Positions 48,015-57,690 are shown, counted from the first letter of the stretch. The stretch: DNA of 64,000 nucleotides from Roseovarius mucosus (GCF_002080415.1 NZ_CP020474.1:3175501-3239500), one strand, 5' to 3'. Notes: generated from the sequence alone by a model not told the origin. Translations and numbers: made by a program.

Positions 48015-48917
48015 TTACCTAAGCGCCACCACCGCGATCACCGAGAGCGTGATCAGCGCAATGCCCCAGCCCTCGCGCCGGGTGATGCGCTCGCCAAAGA
48101 AAAGCACCGAGGCGAAGAGCGAAAAGATCACCTCGACCTGTCCGACCGCAAAGACCATCGCCGCGTTTTGGAGCGTGAAGGCGGTGAACCAGCAGAGGCT
48201 GCCCGCCATGCCGGTCAGCCCCATCCAGACTGCCGTGCGCCGCGCTGCGATGACGCGCCCCACCTGGCCCGGTTCGCGCCACATCAGCCAAAGCGTGAGG
48301 GCCACGGCCTGCATCACCGTCACCATCATCAGCGACAGACCGGCCCGCAATAGCGGGTCTGCGCTGGCAATCTCTAGCGTGGCACCGCGATAGCCCACGG
48401 CAGAGACCGCAAAGAACGCGCCTGAGGCCAGCCCAAGCGCTGCGGCACGATTGCCAAAGCGCCGCCACCAACGCCCTTCAAATCCCGGCGTTTCCGACAG
48501 GATCAGCACACCAATCAGCCCCAAGAGGATCGCGCCAAGGCCCAGCCACGTGATTCGATCCCCCAGAATCACAAGGCCGACAAGGGCGGTCTGCACCACT
48601 TCGGTTTTCTTGAAGGTGATGCCCACGGCGAAATTGCGCTCTGCGAAGAGCGCCACCACGCACCATGTCGCGAGAATCTGCGCCAGCCCGCCCGAAATCG
48701 CATAGGCCCAGAACAGCGGGGTGTAGCCCGGCCAAGTGGCACCCGTCGCGGCCAGATAGGTCAGGGACAAGGCCACCACGAAAGGTGCGGAGTAGAAAAA
48801 CCGCGCCAGCGTTGCGCCGCCTGCGCTGAGCGCGCCCATGCTCAGGTGTTTTTGCAGCATGAAACGCAGCGTCTGGAACGCTGCCGCTGCAATCGAGAGA
48901 AAGATCCACGGCTCCAT
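48015..48917 (-). CDS. DMT-superfamily (EamA) transporter
   Basis: 300 residues with ten predicted transmembrane helices in two EamA repeats (for example VVALFAERNFAVGITFKKTE in the first half, and AMVFAVGQVEVIFSLFASVL in the second). Family members export metabolites or amino acids; substrate unknown. The ATG at 48917 is preferred to a GTG at 48926. It follows prs by 33 bp on the same strand and may be read with it. Confidence 0.87.
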   Translation of the reverse strand: MEPWIFLSIAAAAFQTLRFMLQKHLSMGALSAGGATLARFFYSAPFVVALSLTYLAATGATWPGYTPLFWAYAISGGLAQILATWCVVALFAERNFAVGITFKKTEVVQTALVGLVILGDRITWLGLGAILLGLIGVLILSETPGFEGRWWRRFGNRAAALGLASGAFFAVSAVGYRGATLEIASADPLLRAGLSLMMVTVMQAVALTLWLMWREPGQVGRVIAARRTAVWMGLTGMAGSLCWFTAFTLQNAAMVFAVGQVEVIFSLFASVLFFGERITRREGWGIALITLSVIAVVALR

Positions 48918-48950
48918 GCCCGTCACGCGCCGCGTTCGGGCGCGCCTGGC

Positions 48951-49967
48951 TTAGCCGCCAAACTGTCCCTCATAGACCGGCTCGAGCGTCGGCGTGTCAA
49001 AGAGCGACGACACGCTCGTGCCATTCCAGATGTTCAGGATGGCTTGGGCAAAGACGGGGGCTGTCGGGATGATGCGGATGTTGGGCGTGGCACGCACCGC
49101 CTCGGTGGGCAGGATCGTGTCGGTGATGACCATGGATTTCAGAACGGATTTGGTGATCCGCTCGACCGCCGGGCCAGACATGACGCCATGGGTGGTATAG
49201 GCATGCACCTCGGATGCGCCGTTTTCCATCAGCACTTCGGCCGCTTTGCACATCGTGCCAGCGGTGTCGCACATGTCGTCAACAATGATGCAGATTTTGT
49301 CTGTCACATCGCCGATCACGGTCATTTCCGCCACTTCGCCCGCCTTTTCGCGGCGCTTGTCCACGATCGAGAGAGGGGCGGTGATCCGCTTGGCCAGCTC
49401 GCGCGCGCGCGCCACACCGCCCACGTCGGGCGAGACCACCATCACATCCTGCATCCGGCCCTTGAACTGGGTCATGATGTCGAGCGCAAAGATCGGGGAA
49501 GCGTAGAGGTTATCCACCGGAATATCGAAAAAGCCCTGAATCTGCGCGGCGTGCAGGTCCATGGTCAGCACGCGTTCTACCCCGGCCTCGACGATCATAT
49601 TGGCGACAAGTTTCGCCGAAATCGGCGTGCGCGCCTTGGAGCGGCGATCCTGACGGGCGTAGCCGAAATAGGGGATCACGGCGGTGATCCGCGCCGCCGA
49701 CGACCGGCGCAGCGCGTCGGCCATGATCAGAAGCTCCATCAGGTTGTCATTGGCCGGGTTCGAGGTGGGCTGGATGATGAACATATCCTCGCCGCGCACA
49801 TTCTCGTAGACCTCGACAAAGATTTCCTGATCGTTGAAGCGTTCGACACGGGCGTCGACCAAGCCCACATTGACCCCGCGATGCATCGACATCCGCCGGG
49901 CAATCGCCGTGGCAAGCGGCAGGTTGGCATTGCCCGAAATGAGCTTCGGTTGCGATGTGGCTGGCAT
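48951..49967 (-). CDS. prs: Ribose-phosphate pyrophosphokinase
   Basis: 338 residues. Class I PRPP synthase motifs: [19 protein letters not shown], the flexible loop [38 protein letters not shown] and the PRPP-binding loop [14 protein letters not shown]. It makes PRPP from ribose-5-phosphate and ATP for nucleotide, His and Trp synthesis. The ATG at 49967 (MPATSQPK) gives the normal length; upstream in-frame ATGs would run into the promoter shared with the divergent gene at 50070. Confidence 0.95.
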   Translation of the reverse strand: MPATSQPKLISGNANLPLATAIARRMSMHRGVNVGLVDARVERFNDQEIFVEVYENVRGEDMFIIQPTSNPANDNLMELLIMADALRRSSAARITAVIPYFGYARQDRRSKARTPISAKLVANMIVEAGVERVLTMDLHAAQIQGFFDIPVDNLYASPIFALDIMTQFKGRMQDVMVVSPDVGGVARARELAKRITAPLSIVDKRREKAGEVAEMTVIGDVTDKICIIVDDMCDTAGTMCKAAEVLMENGASEVHAYTTHGVMSGPAVERITKSVLKSMVITDTILPTEAVRATPNIRIIPTAPVFAQAILNIWNGTSVSSLFDTPTLEPVYEGQFGG

Positions 49968-50069
49968 GATGGGGTCCCCGGCTGTGCAATATGACAGATT
50001 CGTGATGTTGACACCGCTTAGCATGTGGTCATGCTCAGGCAAAGCGATGCAGCAAAGGAACGTGCCGAA

Positions 50070-50669
50070 ATGGCCCATATCGACTATTATTTTTCAACCC
50101 TCTCGCCCTATGCCTATCTGGCGGGCGCGGGGCTAGAAGAGATTGCGGCGCGGCATGGGGCCAGCCTCAGCTATAAACCGCTCGATATCATGGCGCTGTT
50201 TGCGCGCACGGGCGGTGCCGCACCTGCGGACCGGCATCCCATCCGCACCGCCTATCGCAATCAGGAATTGCCGCGTCAGGCCAAGAAACGCGGTATGGCG
50301 CTGACGCTCAAGCCTGCGTTCTGGCCCACCAATCCTGCGCCGTCCTCCTATGCCATTATCGCCGCGCAGGCGGCGGGGGGTGGTGATCTGGGGGGGCTGG
50401 TGCAGTCCATTCTGCGGGCCTGCTGGGCGGAAGAGCGCAACATCGCCGAGGATGAGGTGATCCGCGATTGCCTTGAACGCGCCGGTTTCGATCCGGCCTT
50501 GGCGGACAAGGGATTGCTCAGCGGGGCGGAAACCTATGCCGCCAACCTCGAAGAGGCGGTGGCGGCTGGCGTGTTTGGTGCGCCCTTCTATGTGGTGGAT
50601 AGCGGTCAGAGTTTCTGGGGTCAGGACCGGCTTGAGGATCTTGATCTGCATCTGGCGGGCAAGCTCTGA
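50070..50669 (+). CDS. 2-hydroxychromene-2-carboxylate isomerase / DsbA-family oxidoreductase
   Basis: 199 residues, thioredoxin fold with the kappa-GST layout: [20 protein letters not shown] at the N-terminus (Ser instead of a CXXC pair) and [20 protein letters not shown] at the C-terminus. The founding member isomerises an intermediate of naphthalene catabolism with glutathione; most bacterial homologues are uncharacterised GSH-dependent enzymes. The ATG at 50070 begins the fold. The alpha/beta hydrolase starts 4 bp after the stop, so they form an operon. Confidence 0.85.
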   Translation: MAHIDYYFSTLSPYAYLAGAGLEEIAARHGASLSYKPLDIMALFARTGGAAPADRHPIRTAYRNQELPRQAKKRGMALTLKPAFWPTNPAPSSYAIIAAQAAGGGDLGGLVQSILRACWAEERNIAEDEVIRDCLERAGFDPALADKGLLSGAETYAANLEEAVAAGVFGAPFYVVDSGQSFWGQDRLEDLDLHLAGKL

Positions 50670-50673
50670 TCCC

Positions 50674-51495
50674 ATGCCGCAGGGGGTAAGGGGCGGGTTT
50701 CCGACCCATTGGACAGCGCTGGGCCATGGGCCTCGGCATGCCTTGGCGATCCACTGCTCGCTGTCGCATAGCGGCAGTTGGGGGCCGCTGGCGCGTGAGT
50801 TGGGCGGCGCGCTGCGCCTTACCGCGTTCGATCTACCTGGGCATGGGCAAAGCGCGGCCTGGACCGGCGACGGTGAGATTCAGGCGGTCAGCACCGCGAT
50901 GGCGGCGGGCTTTCTGGAGGCGCCCACGGATATCATCGGGCATTCGTTCGGCGCGACGGTGGCGTTGCGGCTGGCGGTCGAGCGTCCGGATTTGGTGCGC
51001 ACGCTGATCCTTTATGAGCCGGTGTTTTTTGCCGTGGGTCTGCACGATCAGCCCGGTTTGCGCGCAGGCCACGAGGCCGAAATGGCCGAGTATGCGGCGG
51101 GCATGGCGGCGGGGGATTTTCTGCGCGCCGCCGAAGGGTTTACCCGCGTTTGGGGCGACCGGCGCGGCTGGACCGCACTGCCTGAGGGCGCGCGCGCGGC
51201 GATGGCGGCGCAGATGCCGCTGATCGAGGCCGCGACCGATGCGCTATATGGCGATGCGGGCGGGATGCTGTCGAGCGGCGCGTTGACGCGGATCAGCGTG
51301 CCGGTTTTGTTGATGGAGGGCAGCGCCTCGCCGGCGATCATTGCCGCGATCAATGCGGGGCTGGTGGCGCGCATACCAGAGGCGCTGCGCGTGGTGGTGC
51401 AGGGCGCGGGGCATATGGGCCCGATCAGCCATGCGAGGGGTGTAGCGGAAGAGATCAGGGGGTTTCTTGGGGGGGTGCAGGGGTATTTGGGTTGA
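50674..51495 (+). CDS. Alpha/beta-fold hydrolase
   Basis: 273 residues. Nucleophile elbow GHSFGATVALRLAVE, oxyanion/HG region IHCSLSHSGSW, and a C-terminal His in GAGHMGPIS; the acid is probably in the LLMEGSASP region. Esterase or C-C hydrolase of unknown substrate. Immediately downstream of, and surely co-transcribed with, the HCCA-isomerase-like gene, so they may act on one compound. A degenerate family-1 repeat follows. Confidence 0.87.
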   Translation: MPQGVRGGFPTHWTALGHGPRHALAIHCSLSHSGSWGPLARELGGALRLTAFDLPGHGQSAAWTGDGEIQAVSTAMAAGFLEAPTDIIGHSFGATVALRLAVERPDLVRTLILYEPVFFAVGLHDQPGLRAGHEAEMAEYAAGMAAGDFLRAAEGFTRVWGDRRGWTALPEGARAAMAAQMPLIEAATDALYGDAGGMLSSGALTRISVPVLLMEGSASPAIIAAINAGLVARIPEALRVVVQGAGHMGPISHARGVAEEIRGFLGGVQGYLG

Positions 51496-51526
51496 GCGTG
51501 TCCTCCGCAATGAACTGCGCTGTGCC

Positions 51527-51679
51527 TGACCGCCGGGTGGGCGCTGCAACAGACGTGATGGGCAGTTTATGCCTGCCAAGTCTTCCGCGTTCCAAATGAG
51601 GTGATACGTTGCAAAAGCGCCCGCCCGAGGGGGCGGTCGGGCGCTGCGCGGCGGTGCCTGCGGCACCTTGATTCCGCGC
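51527..51679 (+). repeat. Degenerate copy D of the family-1 repeat
   Basis: Lies between the converging hydrolase and RTX-protein genes. It aligns with copy B over the core, GCAGTTTATGCCTGCCAAGT (51562-51581), and over the GCTGCAAC segment before it. It also matches at the right end GCGCGGCG-hairpin-CTTGATTCCGCGC (51645-51679). An inner hairpin GCCCG/CGGGC lies near 51620-51640. The left terminal repeat is eroded. Boundaries approximate. Confidence 0.6.
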
Positions 51680-51760
51680 TTTGGTGATCGGGACCGATGT
51701 CGGATACCTACTGAAGTGCCGGTTTTTTGCTGCGACCCAGGCCAGCGCCCGCGCGCGGCC

Positions 51761-54628
51761 CTACATCAAATCACTGAGCGCCACCGCTTGACCGGGTGTG
51801 TCGGCGAATTCCACCGTTTCGACATCGACCAGCACGACCGCCCCTTGCGGTCCTTCAAGGATCACCCGCGCGCCGTCGCGCCCGATGCCATAGGTTTCGC
51901 GGTTTCCGGGCAGGATCGCCAGATCGCGGCCCGCGCCGCCGTGGATGCGGTCATGGCCGCCATTGCCCACAAACACATCATCCCCGGCCGCGCCGAGCAG
52001 GATATCGGCCTTGGCCGTGCCCTCAAGCCGTGCGCCCTCTGGCCCGGCGGTCTCGGTTCGGCCGTGCAGGAATGTGCCCGTCGCGCGGTCCGCATCCCAT
52101 TCCGGTGCCTGCGCATTAGCCCGCATCAACGCGTCCCAGCGAGGGGTCGTATCGTCGAGATGCCGGAGCGCGCCCCAACTGCCCCATTTCGAAGGGGCGG
52201 CGACATCGACGAACGCGTTGAAAAGCGTGCCGCCTGCCGCTGTCCATCCGGTGAGCAACTCGTCGTAGAGCGCACCCATCTGTGGGCTGTAATTGAATCC
52301 GATGAAGAACTCGGTGAGCGCGTCATTTTCGACCACGGCCCCGTGCCCCACCACATGCGTGCCGCCCTCATACATCACCAGTCGCAGGCCGTGCTGGGCG
52401 GCGATCCCGGCGTGATAGGGCAGGATATCGCGCAGCAATTCCCCCAAGGAGCCCTGGCGCAGCGCCTCGGCGGCCAGATCATAGGCGAGATCATAGCGAT
52501 GTGCGGCCAGATACGCCTCGGGGTCCGCGCCGAGTTCGACCGCCTTGGCGCGGGCGATGGCCGCGCTGGTGGCGATCCAGCCCTGAATGGTGCCAAGCTG
52601 ATCCTCGCCGCCCAAGTCAAAGCCGAAATAGCCGGTGACGGCATAGGCGTCAAAGCGGGTGACAGGCGGCGCTGTCAACTGTCCTTGCGCAAGGGCCAGA
52701 GGGGCCATCAAGAGCGGCTCTTCCAGCCCCGGCCAGCCGGTATGGGTGCCCACGACGATCGCTAGTCGGTTTTCTTGGCCGGTGAACTCCGCGCGCCAGA
52801 TATCGGCCATCTGCGCCGCGCGCAGGCCCGCGAATTGCATCCAGGCATCGTCCCCCGCCGCGTCGCCCCAGAGCGCCAGCGCTTGATCACGGGCCCAGAC
52901 CGTTTGAGGAAACATGAAATTCCAGACCTCGTTGGAATATTCCACATGCGCCTTGAGGTCGGGGGCGAGATGGTCGCGCAGATAGGAGGCAGAGCCCCGG
53001 ATATAGCCGTCATCAGCCATATGCGGCATGTTCACCCAAGGGTCAGCACCGATCTGATTGGCGAGCGCGACCATCACCTCGAGCGGCGCGCCGCGCCAGA
53101 CATAGGTGGCGTCTTGGGGCAGGGGGCGATCTTCCCATGTGACCTGCGGCGCGCCATTGGTGAACATCCAGTCCATGAAGCGGATCACGCGCAGATCGGC
53201 CACTTTCTCGATCCAGAGCGGGTTGAAGATCACGCCCAAGTCATGCAGTGCCAATTGATCCTCGCGCACAACGGTGATGTCGCGCAGGGGGTCGGCCGGA
53301 TCTGTCTCAAGTAGGCTGAGTGCCACCGGGCCATCGCCGGGTGTCACATCGAAGCGCACCTCACGTTTGCCATAGTCATACCGGACATTATCGGCGCGGC
53401 CCACGACCCGGATCACCCCGGTGCCCGTATAGCGCAGCACATAGCGCCCGTTCAGATGTGTGGCGGCCGTGGGCTGATCGGTCAGGATGAAGGCCTCGAG
53501 CGCTTTGGCCCCGTCGGGCAGGGCCAAGGGCCAGCCGAAGGCGTCGAGATAGCCCCCCGCCAATAACGCCTCGGTGGTGAAGGCGCCCCATTGGTCGGCG
53601 CTATGGCCGACCCAAGGGCGCGCGGTTTTCATCACATCGACGAAAGGATGCTGGCTCGACCAATCCGCGATTCCGTTGAGGCCCATGCCCAGGCTCGGGT
53701 TGGCGAGGCCTGCGCCGGATGAGATGCCTGCTGTGGCCACCGCTTGCGCCGGGGGGCTCGCTTGGGTGGTGTCGCGCAGGCCGAGCGCTTGGTCCACTTC
53801 TTCGGTCAGGCGGGGATAGGTGTCGCGCACCAGCGGATGCAAGATGTCGGGGAGCGCAAACCCGGTCGGTGCCGGCGTTTCATAGAGCGCGCTATACGCC
53901 ACGAGCGCGGCCAGAAAATATTGCGTGGCGGTGCCGTGCGGGGCGTCATCGGAATAGAGCGCTTCGACAGGCATGTCCTCTAACAGGCCGGTTTGCAGGC
54001 CGGAGAGCACGGATGAGACCGGCAAAAGCGTGATCTCGATGCCGGGGCGTGCCGCTTGCAAAGCGGCCACATAATCACGAAACCAGTCGTGATAATCGCT
54101 GAGCGCGTAGCCGTGCCAGCGCCGCAGATTGCGATCCGAAGGCGGAAAGCCACGGGTAAAGCCGCCCATGTCGGGCCAGCCTTCGTAGATCACGATGCGC
54201 GCGCCGGGCCAGTCGGCGGTGGCGCGGTCGATGACCTCAAGGGTTACCGAAACCGGGCTGGCATTGTCAGGGTTGTCCCCCTCAAACGCGGCATCAGGCG
54301 ATTGATATTGAATGAAATTAGCCGGCGTAATGAGCACGGTATCAGCGGCAGCGCGCCGGGTTGTCACACCGTCAAAGGACCAGTTGGGGGCGATGCCCTG
54401 CGTGGCAAAGTCGCGCAGAAATCCCCATTGCCCCGACAGGGTCAGATCGCGCCCTCCTGCCTGCGCCAGCCGCGCCAGCCAGTAGGGCACATTGGTGGCC
54501 GGATCGTCGCTGAGGTGATGCACCAGAGAATTGCCAAACACATGCGCGCTGAGCGCTCCACGCTCGGCCTGCGCCGGGATGGTGCCCAGCATGAGAAGCG
54601 CCCCGATGAGGCCTATCAGATGTCGCAT
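51761..54628 (-). CDS. Large secreted protein: unknown N-terminal domain, glycoside-hydrolase-like domain, RTX calcium-binding tail
   Basis: 955 residues with a signal peptide (MRHLIGLIGALLMLGTIPAQ, A). Residues about 25-280 form a domain with VFGNSLVHHLSDD and IVIYEGWPDMGG, resembling an SGNH-like or conserved roseobacter region. Residues about 320-840 contain the motif VEYSNEVWNFMFPQ with neighbouring RFMDWMFTNG and MYEGGTHVVG, known from large uncharacterised cellulose-binding/TIM-barrel-like secreted proteins. The C-terminus has one RTX block (GTAKADILLGAAGDD, GNGGHDRIHGGAGRDLA), normally a Ca-binding type I secretion or folding element. Exported polysaccharide-active enzyme is a reasonable guess; having both a Sec signal and an RTX tail is unusual. 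No transporter is adjacent. Confidence 0.8.
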   Translation of the reverse strand: MRHLIGLIGALLMLGTIPAQAERGALSAHVFGNSLVHHLSDDPATNVPYWLARLAQAGGRDLTLSGQWGFLRDFATQGIAPNWSFDGVTTRRAAADTVLITPANFIQYQSPDAAFEGDNPDNASPVSVTLEVIDRATADWPGARIVIYEGWPDMGGFTRGFPPSDRNLRRWHGYALSDYHDWFRDYVAALQAARPGIEITLLPVSSVLSGLQTGLLEDMPVEALYSDDAPHGTATQYFLAALVAYSALYETPAPTGFALPDILHPLVRDTYPRLTEEVDQALGLRDTTQASPPAQAVATAGISSGAGLANPSLGMGLNGIADWSSQHPFVDVMKTARPWVGHSADQWGAFTTEALLAGGYLDAFGWPLALPDGAKALEAFILTDQPTAATHLNGRYVLRYTGTGVIRVVGRADNVRYDYGKREVRFDVTPGDGPVALSLLETDPADPLRDITVVREDQLALHDLGVIFNPLWIEKVADLRVIRFMDWMFTNGAPQVTWEDRPLPQDATYVWRGAPLEVMVALANQIGADPWVNMPHMADDGYIRGSASYLRDHLAPDLKAHVEYSNEVWNFMFPQTVWARDQALALWGDAAGDDAWMQFAGLRAAQMADIWRAEFTGQENRLAIVVGTHTGWPGLEEPLLMAPLALAQGQLTAPPVTRFDAYAVTGYFGFDLGGEDQLGTIQGWIATSAAIARAKAVELGADPEAYLAAHRYDLAYDLAAEALRQGSLGELLRDILPYHAGIAAQHGLRLVMYEGGTHVVGHGAVVENDALTEFFIGFNYSPQMGALYDELLTGWTAAGGTLFNAFVDVAAPSKWGSWGALRHLDDTTPRWDALMRANAQAPEWDADRATGTFLHGRTETAGPEGARLEGTAKADILLGAAGDDVFVGNGGHDRIHGGAGRDLAILPGNRETYGIGRDGARVILEGPQGAVVLVDVETVEFADTPGQAVALSDLM

Positions 54629-54699
54629 GGTCCGGTTCCCCCTGTCTTTGCCCCAATATAGAGGCGGCGCGCGCGTCTTGCCACCATCTGCGGTGGCCT

Positions 54700-54740
54700 G
54701 GGGGAGAGGGGGAATTTTGAGTATTTGCACCAAGAAGAAA
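54700..54740. repeat. Single gene-end repeat-like motif (GGGGGAATTTTGAGTATTTG)
   Basis: GGGGGAATTTTGAGTATTTG then CACCAAGAAGAAAG (about 54706-54739) resembles family-2 in layout (G-run, GTATTT, then AGA-GAA). Only one copy is seen here, so it is tentative. It lies in the gap between the RTX protein and the transpeptidase genes. Confidence 0.4.
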
Positions 54741-54795
54741 GCAGGGCCTGCACTTCGCGCTTGGCCCGCCCTGAGGGATCAGGCAGAAAGGGGCC

Positions 54796-55296
54796 ATGAC
54801 GCCTGATGATCTGGTTCTGACCCCACTTGGCCTGCGGTTTCGTGGGCGGCGCTATCCCTGCACCATCGGGCGTGGCGGGGTATCGGCGCGCAAGCGCGAA
54901 GGGGATGGGGCGACGCCGGTGGGCGCGCATCGCATCGTGGGGCTGCTCTATCGCCCTGACCGCATGGCGCGGCCCACCGATTGGGCGGTGCCGATCCGGC
55001 CCGGTGATCTGTGGTCGGACGATCCGGGCGACGTGGATTACAACCTTATGGTGCGCGCGCCCTATCCGCATAGCCATGAGGTGCTACGCCGCGCCGACCC
55101 GCTTTATGATCTCGTGTTGATCACCGATTGGAATTGGCCACAGGCGGTGCGGGGGCGGGGATCGTGCATCTTTGTTCATCGTTGGCGGCGACCGGGCTAT
55201 CCCACCGCGGGCTGTATCGGGCTGCGCCCCGATCACCTGCTCCATATCGCGCAGCAGATTACCTTTGGCGCGCGATTGATCGTGCCGCCGCGCTGA
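54796..55296 (+). CDS. L,D-transpeptidase family (YkuD) protein
   Basis: 166 residues, a single YkuD domain. The catalytic signature HRWRRPGYPTAGCIGLR holds the His and the nucleophilic Cys, and the second His-type contact precedes it in GRGSCIFVHRW. Such enzymes make 3-3 peptidoglycan cross-links or attach proteins, but this short form lacks an evident signal peptide, so it may be cytoplasmic or secreted by an unrecognised route. It converges with the PEBP-like gene, stops 3 bp apart. Confidence 0.85.
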   Translation: MTPDDLVLTPLGLRFRGRRYPCTIGRGGVSARKREGDGATPVGAHRIVGLLYRPDRMARPTDWAVPIRPGDLWSDDPGDVDYNLMVRAPYPHSHEVLRRADPLYDLVLITDWNWPQAVRGRGSCIFVHRWRRPGYPTAGCIGLRPDHLLHIAQQITFGARLIVPPR

Positions 55297-55299
55297 TAC

Positions 55300-55689
55300 C
55301 TATTCGGGATATTTTCGGCTTGCCGTGGCGCGGGCCAGAACCTTTTTGTCGGCGCGCGCTGTGGCGGTCCAGACATAGGTATGCACACCGCCCGGCGGAC
55401 AGGGGCTTTTGTATTTGAAGGCTCCGAAGGGCAATTGCCCGTCGCTTCCTACCTTCAAGCGCCCGCCGCCGTGGTTGTAGTTGGGCGCATCGCGATCCTT
55501 GAGGGAGAATTCGATGGATGTGGTGCCAGCCGGAACCCCGCGCAGCACAAAGGCGGGGCTGCCGACCGTATTGGGCTTGCCGGTGCGGCAGGCAGGGATA
55601 TTGCCCCAGTCAAAGGATATCGTGAATTCGGCCGCAGCCGTGGTGGCAGACAAGGCAAGAGCGGCAAGCGATAGAGATAAAAGGCGCAT
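55300..55689 (-). CDS. Secreted PEBP-like (YbhB/YbcL) protein
   Basis: 129 residues with a signal peptide (MRLLSLSLAALALSATTAAA). The phosphatidylethanolamine-binding-protein features are FSLKDRDAPNYNHGGG (equivalent of the DPDAP motif) and YKSPCPPGGVHTYVWTATA (equivalent of GPCPP..H.Y). It is short for the family (usually about 180), so a compact version. Periplasmic; ligand unknown. Confidence 0.8.
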   Translation of the reverse strand: MRLLSLSLAALALSATTAAAEFTISFDWGNIPACRTGKPNTVGSPAFVLRGVPAGTTSIEFSLKDRDAPNYNHGGGRLKVGSDGQLPFGAFKYKSPCPPGGVHTYVWTATARADKKVLARATASRKYPE

Positions 55690-55770
55690 TGGTGTCTCCG
55701 ATGCAATCCGTTTCTACCTGGAAAACACTACACCAGCGCGCCCGACCTGACAACAAATGCGCGTGTCGGC

Positions 55771-56424
55771 CTAGCCGTAGTCGCGTTCTCCGAAGATCGC
55801 AGAGCCAACGCGGACATGCGTGGCCCCCTGCGCAATCGCGCTCTCGAAATCGCCGCTCATGCCCATCGAGAGGCCCGAAAGCCCGTTGCGCGCCGCCATT
55901 TTCGCCAGCAGGGCGAAATGCAGGCTGGGTTCTTCTTCGACCGGGGGGATGCACATCAGCCCCTTGACCGGCAGATCGAGCGCGCGGCACTCGGCCACAA
56001 ACCCATCAATCTCTTGTGGCAGAACGCCCGCCTTTTGCGGCTCTTCGCCGGTGTTGACCTGAAGGAAAAGGTCCGGGCAGCGCCCCATTTCCTGCGCCAG
56101 CCGCGCGATGCCCTGTGCGATTTTGGGGCGGTCGACGGAATGGATGGCCTGAAACATCTCCATCGCTTGCCGTGCCTTGTTGCTCTGCAAGGGGCCGATG
56201 AGATGCAAGACTATGTCGGTGTAGCGGTCCTGAAAGGCTGGCCATCGCCCGGCTGCCTCTTGCACCCGGTTTTCGCCGAACACGCGGTGTCCTTGATCCA
56301 GCACAGCGGCGACGCGCTCTGCGGGCTGCACCTTGGAGACGGCGATCAATTCCACATCCTGCGGCGCACGCCCTGCTGCGGTGCAGGCCTTGTCCATCCG
56401 TGCCCTGATTTCGCTCAGACCCAT
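55771..56424 (-). CDS. yggS: YggS-family pyridoxal-phosphate homeostasis protein
   Basis: 217 residues, alanine-racemase-like barrel with the PLP lysine in ELIAVSKVQPAE, and HLIGPLQSNKARQ, QVNTGEEPQKAG and GLSMGMSGDFESAI motifs. It has no known catalytic activity; YggS/PLPBP proteins buffer PLP and affect amino-acid pools. The ATG at 56424 follows GAGG by 6 nt and is preferred to the ATG at 56436. It diverges from the DUF3576 lipoprotein gene. Confidence 0.92.
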   Translation of the reverse strand: MGLSEIRARMDKACTAAGRAPQDVELIAVSKVQPAERVAAVLDQGHRVFGENRVQEAAGRWPAFQDRYTDIVLHLIGPLQSNKARQAMEMFQAIHSVDRPKIAQGIARLAQEMGRCPDLFLQVNTGEEPQKAGVLPQEIDGFVAECRALDLPVKGLMCIPPVEEEPSLHFALLAKMAARNGLSGLSMGMSGDFESAIAQGATHVRVGSAIFGERDYG

Positions 56425-56560
56425 AATCGTCCTCATTCATTGCGTTGTTCTTGCATGCCACAGGGGCCACCCCCCGCACAAGTGCGCGACAGACCGTCAA
56501 ACGGCTTGCCCCTTAGCCCCGGCTTGGATAGTAGGGATGGAAACAATCCCGGACGGTGCC

Positions 56561-57040
56561 ATGACCCATTCGCGTTTCAAGATCTTCGGCCTAACGCTGG
56601 CCAGTCTCGTGCTTCTGAGCGGCTGCGGCGCGTTCCAGAATGCGACCTTGGACCCGGAGGCCATGCGCGTTAAAGGCGGCAGAGAAAGACAGGCGGCCGC
56701 GAATGAAGGCTCTCTGCTGGATTCGTTTCGTGGGGCGAGGGACACCGTCAAGGTCAACCGCTTTCTCTGGACGGCGTCGCTGCAAGTTCTGGATTTCCTG
56801 CCGATTGAGGCCGCCGATCCCTTTACCGGCGTGATTTCAACGGGCTATGGCACCCCACCGGGGGGCGGGCAGGCCTATCGCGCCACCATCCTGATCAGCG
56901 ACCCGGCCCTTGACGCGCGGTCCCTCAACGTTGCGCTGCAAACGCGGGGCGGTTCGGTGGATGCCGCAACCGAGCGCGCGGTCGAGGATGCGATTCTCAA
57001 CCGCGCTCGGCAATTGCGGATCAATGCGGCGCGGTTCTGA
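56561..57040 (+). CDS. DUF3576 lipoprotein
   Basis: 159 residues with a lipobox (LVLLSGC, Cys near residue 22). The conserved part runs from NRFLWTASLQVLDFLPIEAADPF to GTPPGGGQAYRATILISDPA, the DUF3576 signature. Function unknown; probably outer-membrane. In related genomes this gene often directly precedes leuS; here a metal-efflux module and a glycosyltransferase intervene. An alternative start is the ATG at 56537. Its 3' end overlaps the converging CDF gene by 20 bp. Confidence 0.82.
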   Translation: MTHSRFKIFGLTLASLVLLSGCGAFQNATLDPEAMRVKGGRERQAAANEGSLLDSFRGARDTVKVNRFLWTASLQVLDFLPIEAADPFTGVISTGYGTPPGGGQAYRATILISDPALDARSLNVALQTRGGSVDAATERAVEDAILNRARQLRINAARF

Positions 57041-57659
57041 GCACCCCCTTGGCATGGCGGCGCTCTGTTAGCGCCTGCCGGATGATCTGTTGCGACGAGT
57101 TGACAAAAAGGCCCGCCATGAGCCCGGCCACGATCAGGTCGGGCCATCCGGTCTCGGTGCCCCAAACCGCAAGCGCTGCGACCATCACCGCCACATTGCC
57201 GATGGCATCGTTGCGCGAACAGAGCCAGACTGAGCGGACATTGGCATCGCCATCTTTGTAGGCCCTGAGCAAGAGCACGCTTGCAACATTCGCTATGAGG
57301 GCAAGAAACCCGATGCTGCCCATAATCTCGGCTTGTGGCACGCCCAGATAGATCACGCGATAGACGGTGCTGCCCAGCACCCATAGCCCCATCGCCATGA
57401 GGCTGAGACCCTTGAACAGCGCCGCCGTAGCCCGCACCCGGAGGCTGGCACCGATCACGGCCAAAGACAGCCCATAGGTCAGGGCATCGCCCAGAAAATC
57501 CAGCGCATCGGCCTTGAGCGCCTGCGATTGTGCGGCTTGGCCTGCGGCCATTTCCACCCCGAACATCGCGGCATTGAGGGCGATCACGATCCAGAGCCGT
57601 TGCTTGTAGGCGGCTGAGAGCCCATCGAACTGGGCCTCATGGCCACAACATCCCGCCAT
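57021..57659 (-). CDS. CDF-family cation efflux protein (short form)
   Basis: 212 residues with six predicted transmembrane helices and the CDF signature in TM2 (ALKADALDFLGDALTYGLSL, with Asp pairs that bind Zn/Cd) and TM5 (RNDAIGNVAVMVAA). The usual cytoplasmic C-terminal domain is missing or very short, so it is a minimal CDF. The N-terminus MAGCCGHE carries a possible metal-binding Cys pair. It is divergent from a MerR regulator with a classic MerR-type promoter between them. Likely exports Zn, Cd, Co or similar. Confidence 0.87.
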   Translation of the reverse strand: MAGCCGHEAQFDGLSAAYKQRLWIVIALNAAMFGVEMAAGQAAQSQALKADALDFLGDALTYGLSLAVIGASLRVRATAALFKGLSLMAMGLWVLGSTVYRVIYLGVPQAEIMGSIGFLALIANVASVLLLRAYKDGDANVRSVWLCSRNDAIGNVAVMVAALAVWGTETGWPDLIVAGLMAGLFVNSSQQIIRQALTERRHAKGVLRTAPH

Positions 57660-57690
57660 GCTGCACCTCCTTTGCATTTGCGTCAGGGGC

